Assembly (NCBI RefSeq): GCF_905171765.1
Contig: NC_053390.1
Span: 140,612,968-140,676,967 of the forward strand
Origin: Bufo bufo
Lineage: Eukaryota > Chordata > Amphibia > Anura > Bufonidae
DNA: 64,000 nt
Direction of reading: 5' to 3'
The position numbers and the translations under genes are program-made. The first letter of the stretch is position 1. Each line of letters starts with the position of its first letter. Below are positions 11,700-21,866 of this stretch, piece after piece. The notes below the pieces were generated by a model, which saw only the letters and a program-made list of their open reading frames with translations, had not been told where the DNA came from and did no database searches.

Positions 11700-12590
11700 A
11701 GCATGACATCTGCCATCATTGCACATAGAGATGTCATGATGTGTCCTATCATCTTTATAAAGAAATATCCATTTGTTTCTTAAGTAGGGAGTAGGGTAGA
11801 TGACATCCACATATGTCTGCTTTCAGGGGGACGAACCCAAATAATGATTGTTTACAACAGAGATCCCGGCAAGAAAAGAGTTTACCCAGAGACAACGTGC
11901 TTTCTATCGTAATTTCTATTCCATAAGTCATAAGATGTACTAGGTATGAATGTCCTACCATTTGGACTCATCTCGCATACTTGATGGCTAGCTTTTTGGG
12001 ATCTCACATAAAAAAAAGACCAGAGATCAAACCTAGAAAAAAAGAAAACACACAAAACAGAGTGAACAGTAAAAGTATGCTATAGCTGAGAGGGGATAAC
12101 AGAAGCAGAGAGGTGGAACGACGGCCATTGTGCCAACTTCAGATTCTCATTGACAAAGTTCCCACAATGCACTGGGAACACATGTTTACAAAGGCAGAAT
12201 ACTGTATCCACATCCGTGGCGAGTCGGTGGTTGCCCAACCAAATCCAGTGTGTACACAGCTGTATGGACCTTTCCCCTCATCCACATTTCAAGTAATTGC
12301 ATCAATACAACAGGCATTGCTTGACGATCAATGTGGTTAACCTAACGATTGCATTATACTATGGAACATTAGCCGTGATTGAACCGCTTGTCATTATATT
12401 TAATTACACATTCATGATCTCTTTCTTCTTAAATTAGAACAATAATACAATATATCCTCAACCAATGAGTTTATCAAAAAGGATTTTCCTATTTTGTGTT
12501 CACTGTGCTCCTACAATATCCAAATTTAGCGTATTTGGGGACCGCAGAATACATACGGTAGTCTATATGAGGCCTTAATTGGGCACTGCT
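11700..12590. other. Intronic DNA, nothing recognised
   Basis: AT-rich sequence with no recognisable repeat ends or gene. A 75-codon open frame at 12113-12340 has no homology I recognise and no splice context, so I do not call it. Confidence 0.4.
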
Positions 12591-12599
12591 CTGTATAAC

Positions 12600-12985
12600 A
12601 GCTCCTTCGGGTATTATATTTTTATACGTCGCTGACATACTCCACAGTGTTGTACACAATCAAATACAAATAGAAACAGTACAGATGATTTCATAGGAAG
12701 ACAAATAACCTAATTGCCCATTGTATGCAATTCAAAAGTAAAATATCAACAGAACCTCTAATGTATAAAAATCTAAGGCATAAAAATGGAGTAAATAAAA
12801 CTGACAATTCATACAGTCACTGACTACAAGATGTAAGTCATTTGAATACGTCACTGGCTAATAAAAAACGCTTAAAACTCAAAATAATTAATAATAGTAT
12901 TCATAGTATTCAGTATATTGGGCAGACTAGATGGGCCAAATGGTTCTTATCTGCCGACACATTCTATGTTTATGTTAATGTATTC
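12600..12985. repeat. Dispersed retroposon-like tails
   Basis: Around 12600-12670 there is a diverged CGCTGACATACTCC…GTTGTACA repeat, and at 12917-12980 the segment GGGCAGACTAGATGGGCC…TCTGCCG…ATTCTATGTTTATG, a very common vertebrate SINE/LINE 3' tail ending in a short ATGTTT-type repeat. I am confident it is dispersed but not of its family name. Confidence 0.55.
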
Positions 12986-13274
12986 GTTTTATATGGTTAA
13001 AAATCGAAGGAGCAAAACCGATTCTGAATCAACGGGTCTATAGGCAGGGAAGGGAGGTAATATGCAATCCTCAGGTAGCATGCCCAGGAGGTCTGCGAGA
13101 TATGTGGGCTCAACACCTAAGTGCTGCAATTCACCTCCCACAAACTCAAAGTCAACGTATTGCTCAGGTTCGAGCCCCCACTGATCAGGTATGTCAGACA
13201 ATAATGTGAGTGCACCTGGTGTAGGTGCAATTGTCGTGTCTGGCCAATCAGACAACCCATTCCTGCTAGAGATA

Positions 13275-13440
13275 ACATTATTATTATTAAAGCGCCATTC
13301 ATTCCATGGCGCTGTACATAAGAAAAGGAGTATACATACATAATACAATGGACTAAGGATGAACAAGACAAGTTACAAACTGGTGCAGAATGAAAGAATG
13401 AAAGGCCCTGCCCGTGAGGGCTTACAATCTATGAGGTATG
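13275..13440. repeat. ATT-tailed dispersed repeat (GGCGCTGTACAT type)
   Basis: An (ATT)n stretch is followed by AAGCGCCATTCATTCC, ATGGCGCTGTACATAAG, and later CCCTGCCCGTGAGGGC TTACAATCTATGAGG. This block is recognisable as a frequent frog interspersed repeat, probably a LINE or SINE end. Confidence 0.55.
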
Positions 13441-13489
13441 GAGGTAGGACACAGTAGATGAGGGTAAAGCTGGTCATGGTGGTATAAAG

Positions 13490-13800
13490 AGGTTATTCAT
13501 ATCTTGGTGTTATCACTGTGAGATGGGACTAAATGCCGGCTGCAGTGGCTAGAGTTGCAGAAATGGCCAAGCATGGCAGCTACGTAGCACAGTAGGTTAC
13601 ATTGTTTGCGTAACTCCGGAGTTACATGGGCTGCTACACTACTGTTTGCTCAGTTTCCATGCACAACTAGGGGAGTTTTTTGAAAAAGCGGAGCACAAAC
13701 TGCTAATTTATTTCTGCAACTACACCTACGTGGCCAGTGCTGATTCCCATCTGGGGCATGGAAAGGCAAAATGGGACAACCCCTATAATGGATCTGCATT
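13490..13800. repeat. Decayed fold-back repeat
   Basis: The segment ends in ATGGGACAACCCCT, the usual end of frog 'ggttgtccc' MITEs, and contains several self-complementary words around GTAACTCCGGAGTTAC at 13609-13624. Internal structure is too diverged to define arms. Confidence 0.4.
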
Positions 13801-14084
13801 CTCAGCTACATGTCTACTACACTGGGCATTGTGAAATTGACAGCAAAGAGTCCACTTGATAGGTTGACTAAGTCCTCAATTTAGGTCACATTTACCTTTA
13901 CCGTAGCCAGTAAATCCTCAAAACCTTTACAGGGGATACCGATGAAAATCTGTTGTAGTTTGGTCATCGTTTCTTCAGATCACAGCCAATCCAGTCTACA
14001 GTTGAGCAATTCCATATGTATGTTGAAATCATTCATTACCACTGAAATAGAGGTGCCGTTACTGCATGCATGCCTCTGATTTAA

Positions 14085-14483
14085 GGCCTTTTCCACATGT
14101 TTAAGTCAGTTTTACATCTGTGAAAAAATGGTCCATTTCTTATCCATGGTAGTGTCCATGTTGGATGTGTCTGCCCTCCATATGACATTCATTTTCACAT
14201 GACCTGAAAAATGGGATTTCCAGAGCGCCTCGTAACAGTTTGTGAAAAATGGACTGAACACAGATGGCATCTTTATGCTGTCCATGATTTTCCAGGATCA
14301 ATAGACTAATGGACAAGCTTGATCTGCTAGACATATCAAACAGGTGCTCCTCTTTCCTGCTGCAATGGTCAGCAGTAAAAGACAGTCGTCTGAGAATACC
14401 CATTGAATTCTATGGATCTATGTGCTGTCCAAGCAGAACACGGACAGACCACGACCGTGATTCACTGATGTGTGAATAAAGCC
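14085..14483. mobile_element. PIF/Harbinger-like MITE with TAA duplication
   Basis: Inverted termini GGCCTTTTCCACATG and GATGTGTGAATAAAGCC are flanked by TAA at 14082-14084 and 14484-14486. The interior has ATGGTCCAT / ATGGAC words but no coding capacity. Confidence 0.75.
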
Positions 14484-15111
14484 TAACAAAGGTTTTTATT
14501 TTTGGATTACATATGAAACCAACAGAAAAAATATTTGGCATGCGGCACCTGACTTTTTATGTATGGAGGGAGGTTCTCTCTCTTACAAAAGTTGTTCCAT
14601 GCACTGACATACTGGATCTAATGACTGTAGGAGCTCTTAGTTTAACATGTCTATATGGAGTATAAGGTAGAACCACAGTATAGGTGCCATCAGGGCCGGC
14701 CTTTGGGGTGTGCGAGCTGTGCGGCCGCACAGGGCGCCATGGCAACAGGGGCGCCCGGCGGCCGACACAGCCACTGGCGGATCCAGGGGCGCGGTAGGGG
14801 GCGGCGGCGCACAGGGAGATGAACGCTTCCATTGTGGAAGCGCTCATCTCCATAGTCATCCGTATCGCCGTCCTCAGGACAGCTATACAGATGGCTGTGC
14901 TGAGGCAGGGGAGGGAGAGGTGTGTCCCTTTCCCTTCCTCTGATAGGCTGCCGGCCTAGTGCCTGCAGCTTATCAGAGGCCGGCGCAGGTGGCGCAATGA
15001 CGTCATCGCGCCGCCTGAGCCGCACAGCACGGGACACAGGCCGAAGAGGCCTGCATCGCATCGCTGACACGGAGGTAAGTATAATTTTTTTTTTTTATAT
15101 ATATATATATA

Positions 15112-16132
15112 CACACTCACCTAAAGAATTATTAGGAACACCATACTAATACGGTGTAATTCTACGTGGCATTGATTCAACAAGGTGCTGATAGCATTCT
15201 TTAGAAATGTTGGCCCATATTGATAGGATAGCATCTTGCAATTGATGGAGATTTGAGGGATGCACATCCAGGGCACGAAGCTCCCGTTCCACCACATCCC
15301 AAAGATGCTCTGTTGGGTTGAGATCTGGTGACTGTGGGGGCCATTTTAGTACAGTGAACTCATTGTCATGTTCAAGAAACCAATTTGAAATGATTCGAGC
15401 TTTGTGACATGGTGCATTATCCTGCTGGAAGTAGCCATCAGAGGATGGGTACATGTTCTCATTCTGTTTACGCCAAATTCGGACTCTACCATTTGAATGT
15501 CTCAACAGAAATCGAGACTCATCAGACCAGGCAACATTTTTCTAGTCTTCAACAGTCCAATTTTGGTGAGCTCGTGCAAATTGTAGCCTCTTTTTCCTAT
15601 TTGTAGTGGAGATGAGTGGTACCCAGTGGGGTCTTCTGCTGTTGTAGCCCATCCGCCTCAAGGTTGTGCGTGTTGTGGTTTCACAAATGCTTTGCTGCAT
15701 ACCTCGGTTGTAACGAGTGGTTATTTCAGTCAACGTTGCTCTTCTATCAGCTTGAATCAGTCGGCCCATTCTCCTCTGACCTCTAGCATCCACAAGGCAT
15801 TTTTGCCCACAGGACTGCTGCATAATGGATGTTTTTCCCTTTTCACACCATTCTTTGTAAACCCTAGAAATGGTTGTGCGTGAAAATCCCAGTAACTGAG
15901 CAGATTGTAAAATACTCAGACCGGCCCGTCTGGCACCAACAACCATGCCACGCTCAAAATTGCTTAAATCACCTTTCTTTCCCATTCTGACATTCAGTTT
16001 GAAGTTCAGGAGATTGTCTTGACCAGGACCACACCCCTAAATGCATTGAAGCAACTGCCATGTGATTGGTTGACTAGATAATTGCATTAATGAGAAATAG
16101 AACAGGTGTTCCTAATAATTCTTTAGTGAGTG
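15112..16132 (-). mobile_element. Tc1/mariner element, DD36E type, in TA site
   Basis: Terminal repeats of about 29 bp (CACTCACCTAAAGAATTATT… and its complement; one base differs) lie in a TATA context at both ends. The element is nested in the hAT-like element. The transposase reads on the minus strand. At 1.02 kb it is shorter than an autonomous copy because of an internal deletion. Confidence 0.92.
15146..15985 (-). pseudogene. Tc1/mariner transposase, one stop codon and internal deletion
   Basis: The frame runs 279 codons from MGKKGDLSNFERGM to PRRITPY, interrupted only by TAG at 15544-15542 (after NWTVED, where Trp is usual in this family). The N-terminal helix-turn-helix is visible (LLGFSRTTISRVYKEW). 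The DDE domain keeps the first Asp (WSDESRF), the second (QQDNAPCH) and the Glu (NPTEHLW). There are 36 residues between second Asp and Glu, the DD36E spacing of the group described as Incomer. Only about 33 residues separate the first two Asp, against roughly 90 normally, so an in-frame deletion has removed the block with the usual GGG/WG motif. The protein is therefore inactive. Confidence 0.9.
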
Positions 16133-16139
16133 TATATGC

Positions 16140-17450
16140 AATACTTTTACTGGCACATTGGGGGGCTGGTATTACTGGCACATTGGGGGGGGCTGTTATT
16201 ACTGGCACATTGGGGGGCTGTTATTACTGGCACATTGGGGGGGCTGTTATTACTGGCACATTGGGGGGGCTGTTATTACTGGCACATTGGGGGGGCTGTT
16301 ATTACTGGCACATTGGGGGGGCTGTTATTACTGGCACATTGGGGGGGCTGTTATTACTGGCACATTGGGGGGGCTGTTATTACTGGCACATTGGGGGGGC
16401 TATTACTGGCACATTGGAGTGGCTGTTATTACTGGCACATTGGGGGGGCTGTTATTACTGGCACATAATGGGGGGGGCTGTTATTACTGGCACATGATGG
16501 GGGGGCAGTTATTACTGGCACATGATGGGGGGCAGTTATTACTGGCACATGATGGGGGGCAGTTATTACTGGCACATGATGGGGGGCAGTTATTACTGGC
16601 ACATGATGGGGGGGCTGTTATTACTGGCACATGATTGGGGGGGCTGTTATTACTGGCACATGATTGGGGGGGCTGTTATTACTGGCACATGATGGGGGGG
16701 CTGTTATTACTGGCACATGATGGGGGGGCTGTTATTACTGCCACATGATGGGGGGGCTGTTATTACTGGCACATGATGGGGGGGCTGTTATTACTAGCAC
16801 ATGATGGGGGCTGTTATTACTGGCACATGATGGGGGGGCTGTTATTACTAGCACATGATGGAAGCTGTTATTACTGGCACATGATGGGGGGGCTTTTATT
16901 ACTGGCACATGATGGGGGGGCTGTTATTACTGGCACATGATGGGGGGCTGTTATTACTGGCACATGATGGGGGGCTATTATTACTGGCACATGATGGGGG
17001 GCTGTTATTACTGGCACATGATGGGGGGCTTTTATTACTGGCACATGATGGGGGGGCTGTTATTACTGGCACATGATGGGGGGCTGTTATTACTGGCACA
17101 TGATGGGGGGGCTGTTATTACTGGCACATGATGGGGGGGCTTTTATTACTGGCACATGATGGGGGGGCTGTTATTACTGGCACATGATGGGGGGCTGTTA
17201 TTACTGGCACATGATGGGGGGCTGTTATTACTGGCACATGATGGGGGGCTGTTATTACTGGCACATGATGGGGGGCTGTTATTACTGGCACATGATGGGG
17301 GCTGTTATTACTGGCACATGATGGGGGCTGTTATTACTGGCACATGATGGGGGGGCTGTTTTTACTGGCACATGGGGTGATCTTATTACTGGCACATGAT
17401 GGGGGGCTGTTATTACTGGCACATGATGGGGGGCTATTACTGGCACATGA
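16140..17450. repeat. G-run minisatellite, about 48 units of 26-28 bp
   Basis: The unit is CTGTTATTACTGGCACAT plus a G-run linker. The first 12 or so units (to about 16460) have CACATTGGGGGGG (26 bp); after one intermediate CACATAATGG unit the remaining 35 or so have CACATGATGGGGGG (27-28 bp), so two homogenised blocks are joined. All frames stay open because the unit lacks stops; the long open frames are not genes. The + strand carries every G run, so strand-asymmetric G-quadruplex formation is plausible. Confidence 0.95.
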
Positions 17451-17900
17451 TTGGGGGTGTTGCTCTTGTTACTGGCACATTATTGGGGGCACTATAGGGG
17501 CATCTACTGATGCCACAAAGAAGGGGTATTTTATATGGGGGCTCTGTACAGTAGAATTTTATACTGGGACACATTATGGTGGGCAATATGGGGAAGGGGG
17601 GAGAGGAGTACTATGGGGTCATCTACAGGGGGCACTAAGAAAGGGTATTTTATACTTGCAAATTAAGGGGGACACAGAGCATCTACTGGGTCATTTTATA
17701 CTGGTACATTATGGGGGCACTAGAAGGAAGGGGGGAGAGGAGCACTATGGGGGCACTGTATAGGGGTACTTTATAGTGGCACATTATGGGGGCACTATGC
17801 GGACATTTGCTCAACTGGGGGCATTACAAGGGGGTATTTTTTGCACTGTCACATTATAAGGAGAATTATTTCTACTGGGGGGGCATTATGGTGGGCTTTA
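17451..17900. repeat. Degenerate G-rich repeat within the hAT-like element
   Basis: Irregular units with GGGGGCACTATGGGG, ACATTATGGGGGCAC and GTATTTTATA continue the minisatellite with much more divergence. They are probably older members of the same kind of array. Confidence 0.6.
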
Positions 17901-18427
17901 TTACTCCCCCATGGTATGACCCCCTAGTAGCAGCACCAGCCTCTCCCTGCTCTGCTATCCCTCTGCCCCTTCTCCAAATGCTTATTATGAAATCTTTCTC
18001 ATTAGGATAAAACACAACATCAGCTCTGCCGAGCCCCCGGCCAAGTGTTGAAGTGGTGTCTGAGATCCCCAAGGGCCAAGCCAAGTAATTGTAAGTTTTC
18101 ATGTGAAATATGTTTGTTATACACATATAGCCTACACTGTGCCACACAATATACAGTATACCTCTACACTGTGGAGTCTGTTCTATAAGCGGCGGACAGA
18201 AAATAATCTGGAAGTGCCCCTCCCGAGACCAGGCTCTGGATCCGCCACCGGACACAGCTCGCAGTCGGTCTCTTACATCAGGCCGGCCTGAGATTGTGTG
18301 AAAAACTATTTGTTACAAAGATTGTTTTCCTCTTTGTGTATGTTTAGGTGAACCGGTGGGGGCGCGGGCGCCACAAGATTAGCTCGCACAGGGCTCCTGA
18401 ACACCTAAGGCCAGCCCTGGGTGCCAT

Positions 18428-20405
18428 GGCAAGGATAGGGTGTGGCATACGTTTGGGAGAATGTTTTTTTTAGACTGTCAAAAGCAACCTTATTTCCCAT
18501 ATGGAAATATGAAAGGGGTTATATCTTGATTGATGTAAAACATGAAAATCAGACATCATATAGTATATGGCAATCTCTTTTTAACAAAGCTAGAATCAGC
18601 TCTGTACCTCACATGTCTTCAGACTAGCCGTTCAGGTTGGCATGTCCTTTGTAAAGGGAGTATAGTTCCTGTTGTAGCTCTCTCCCTGTAACTGTCACAG
18701 CTTCTAACAGCAGACATGTCTGGTAACAGTTGAAGGATGGAACTGAGCATGTGCGACCACCTGCGTAGGTGGACATGCACATTACTCTACAGATTAAACA
18801 CCAGGGGTTGCCATTGTAAGGAAATAAAGGAAATATCTCACAATTGGAGCACTTTAGAAACAGAAGTTAGATTACAAAAGTAACTAGTTTTTCAAGCTGA
18901 ATTACAGTATATTAAAATAACATTTAATGGTAGCACAACCATTTTTACTGTGATTTTAGCATAACTCGCATCATGACCCAATGTTGCTTTATATCCTTTC
19001 TCTAAAGCAAACTTCCACAGTAAAATGTACTCCTAGAAACCTCACATTCATCTTCATTCTGTCCATGGCACCGCGGGCACGTCTGACAGTGGCATTATAT
19101 TTCCCTCCCCTGGTATTGTAATACTCCTGATCATAAAGCGATCAGTTTGAATATTAGAAGTATTTTAGGCAATCGCTACTTGTGAAATTCACTCCTCTAC
19201 AAGTACAGCTCCACCAAAGTTGGACTGACCTATAAAAGCAAATCCCCCTTCAGCGTTACAACTACATTTGCCATACTTAATGACTTCATTTAGCATTTCA
19301 GTTTAGCAGTTATTTTGGATGAATATGTCTCATATCGGTAATGTATGAGATACTCTAGAATGATATAAGATGTCACCTCACTAGAAACACGAAACAATAT
19401 CTGAACCATTTCAAAGCTGAGCTGCAGAAAAGACACATATCACAGAACAATGGGTTTAGGGAGAGTGAATTCTTGCACAGCAGAAAGATTATCAAGACCA
19501 GACTGTCACACTGTGACCTTGCTGGCGTCTAGTTAATCTGACAATATTTCGTAGTGCATTGTTTCAAATCAATAACTAATTAACAAAAGTACAAAAGGAG
19601 TTGACACTTTTTCCGAGGTCTCTTGTTAAAATGGCTCCTGGACACATTTGGGCAGAAAGGTCACACTTATGGCATCTTCACAAGTCTTTCAACATCTTTT
19701 CACTGTCAGATTACATTACTTTTAGAAATTAATTGTCATAACTTAAAACACAAACCTATTTGTTACATCCGGCTGTCATAATGACATGGTGAATAGATGT
19801 TTTGATAGAAGCCTCTACTTCCAGTACTCGATCATATCTTAATTTTTGCACTTGACCTAGCTGGAAGATTGGGAGCAGTCTTTGTGCTTTGGAAGTGCCG
19901 GTCAAACCTTGGGGACCTGTACGAGGTTTAGCTACTGAGGCATAATTAAGGGGAATTCCACAGACACCCTTAGAAAATGAGCATTGTAAAATAAGTAGAA
20001 CACTTACATTTTTCTAGGTGTTAGACAAAATGGATTTTTGATATGAACTCATCATTTGTAAAGACAGTCATTATGAACACAAAAAATGACTTCCAGCACT
20101 GGGATATTTTATCCAAGTCGGCTTAAAACCACAATGATATCTGCTAAATAATGAATTCTGTTTCATAAATGATATGAAAAGACACAATCACTGGGGCTCT
20201 CTTGCATTTAAGTAAAAAACATTATGATAATACTACTACTACTACTATCTACAACTACAATTAATCCAGAAAAATGTAAAGTTCCAACACAAATAAAATT
20301 CTAAATAATCCCTGAAACAGTTAATAATGTCCTTATTTGAAACAATGTAACAAAATATATAAGCTTTGATAGAATATTGGTAATGCAACAATACTTGCGG
20401 AGAAA
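18428..20405. other. Intronic DNA; candidate conserved tract
   Basis: No gene or complete repeat. A decayed fold-back repeat may occupy 18640-18830. From about 19380 to 19780 the sequence is free of repeat signatures and has several TAATTA-type cores (CTAGTTAATCTGAC, AACTAATTAAC, AAATTAATTGTC). This is only a candidate regulatory tract. A short (TAC)n lies at 20228-20246. Confidence 0.35.
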
Positions 20406-20409
20406 GGAA

Positions 20410-20629
20410 ATTTTATGCATTGGTGGTGGCCGAACCCTGGGAAACCTGGGGTTCTCCAGCCACCACCTTACCCGGACCGTTCTCAATATAGGTGCGAGTT
20501 CCAGGGGTGGGACTATCAAACAAAGGGGCATATCCTAGCGATATGCCTTCATTGTCTCAGATGGGAATACCCATTTAAGTGTTATTCTAGCGATATGCCC
20601 CCATTGTCTAAGATGGGATAACCCCTTTA
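20410..20629. repeat. Partial MITE copies (CGATATGCC family)
   Basis: A right half ending CAGATGGGAATACCCATTTAA is followed by a second truncated right end, CGATATGCCCCCATTGTC to GATAACCCCTTTAA. Both belong to the family seen complete at 21266-21716. Confidence 0.65.
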
Positions 20630-20630
20630 A

Positions 20631-21261
20631 AGGGATTCTGTCACCTGGATTTTGTGTATAGAGCTGAGGACATGGGCTGCTAGATCGCCGCTAGCACATC
20701 CGCAATATACATTCCCCATAGCTCTGAGTGATTTTATTTAGGCAAAAAAAACGATTTTATATATATATAAATAAGGGAAGTAAGGAGCCCAAGGGGCTGT
20801 TACTAACGTTTCTGGAGTCCAGCCACACCCACTGTGAAGGAGCCCAGCCCTGCCCCTCATCCTCCGAACCTCCTCCTTGCTCCCCAAGGTCACCAAGTTA
20901 GAGCGCCGTAATCTCTCCGCATGCGCAAGAACGTGGCATGTCAGTCCCGGCATAGTGTTCCTTCCCTGTGCTGGCATCAGCCTCAGGGAACGAACTGCGC
21001 ATGACATGCGGGAGCAAGGAGGAGATTCGGAGGATGCGGGTGGTGCTGGACTCCTTCACAGTGGGTGTGGCTGGGGTCCAGAAGCGTTAGTAACAGGCCC
21101 TTGGGCTCCTTACTTGCCTTATTTACATATATATAAAATTGTTTTTTTTCCAAAATAAAAGCACTCAGAGCTATGGGGAATGTATATTGCCGATGTGCTA
21201 GCGGCGATCTAGCAGTGCATGTCCGCAGCTCTATAGGCAAAATCCAGGTGACAGAATCCCT
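20631..21261. mobile_element. MITE with TTAA duplication, AGGGATTCTGTCACC ends
   Basis: Inverted termini AGGGATTCTGTCACCTGG / CCAGGTGACAGAATCCCT are flanked by TTAA (20627-20630, 21262-21265). The arms continue inward for over 200 bp, including GCTAGATCGCCGCTAGCAC and GGAGCCCAAGGGGCTG with its partner. The centre near 20950 is GC-rich. No transposase frame. Confidence 0.85.
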
Positions 21262-21265
21262 TTAA

Positions 21266-21716
21266 AGGGGTTATCCCATCTTAGACAATGGGGGCATATC
21301 GCTAGAATATGCCCCGATTGTCTGATCAGTGCAGGTCCCACCTCTGGGACCGGCACCTACAAGGAGAACTGGGTCGGGGAGAGTTGCAGCTGGAGGACCC
21401 CAAGTTTCCCGGGGTCCATCCACCACCAGGCGCAACACCCCGCCTTTCCCATTGAAGAGGGGCAGCTCCCCGCCTCTCCCACCGCTCCTATTCATGTCTA
21501 TGGAGCCGACGGGAGTAGCCGAGCCAGCGCTCGGCTATTTTTGGTGGCTCCATAGAAATGAATGGAGGGCGGCTGCGCATGCACAGTGCGCCCTCCTCAA
21601 CTTTCTCAGCTCCGTTCTCCTTATAGGTGCGGGTCCCAGAGGTGGGACCCGCACCTATCAGACAATGGGGGCATATCCTAGGGATATGCCCCCATTGTCT
21701 AAGATTGGATAACCCT
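21266..21716. mobile_element. Palindromic MITE, AGGGGTTATCC ends
   Basis: It begins directly after the TTAA shared with the preceding MITE and ends GATTGGATAACCCT followed by TTAT. The arms carry GACAATGGGGGCATATC and its complement and GGTCCCACCTCTGGGACC. Non-coding. Confidence 0.75.
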
Positions 21717-21866
21717 TATAAGCTCTCAGGTATTGTTTATGACAAGAACAGCGTATACTGTAAGTACTATTGCTGCAAAAAAAGGGTGAGTTATTGTATC
21801 TGTCGCTGATTTTGTGTATGGATTCCACATGTCAAGTGGCAGTACAATTCAAATAAAAGTGTCTGT

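Larger units (their letters stand above)
14691..18419. mobile_element. Large non-autonomous hAT-like element, 3.7 kb
   Basis: The ends CAGGGCCGGCCTTTGG and (complement) CAGGGCTGGCCTTAGG are inverted and exactly flanked by the 8-bp duplication GGTGCCAT (14683-14690 and 18420-18427). An 8-bp duplication with CAGGG ends fits hAT; P-type elements also make 8 bp. About 45 bp at each end is imperfectly inverted, with GCGCC words. The GC-rich left interior (14750-15075), a nested Tc1 (15112-16132), a G-run minisatellite (about 16140-17450) and a worn continuation to about 17900 fill it. No hAT transposase is encoded, so it needed a transposase in trans. Confidence 0.85.

Noticed and set aside
14710..15149. 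GC-rich region with Arg-rich open frames as a CpG-island promoter or exon
   Set aside because: It lies within the hAT-like element ends and has no promoter or coding evidence.
16090..17347. Several long overlapping open frames translating to LLLLAHWGG / CYYWHIGG repeats
   Set aside because: They exist in multiple frames only because the minisatellite unit lacks stop codons; no start context, no homology, inside a transposon.
16140..17450. CRISPR-like regular spacing
   Set aside because: Units are directly adjacent with no unique spacers, and the DNA is vertebrate.
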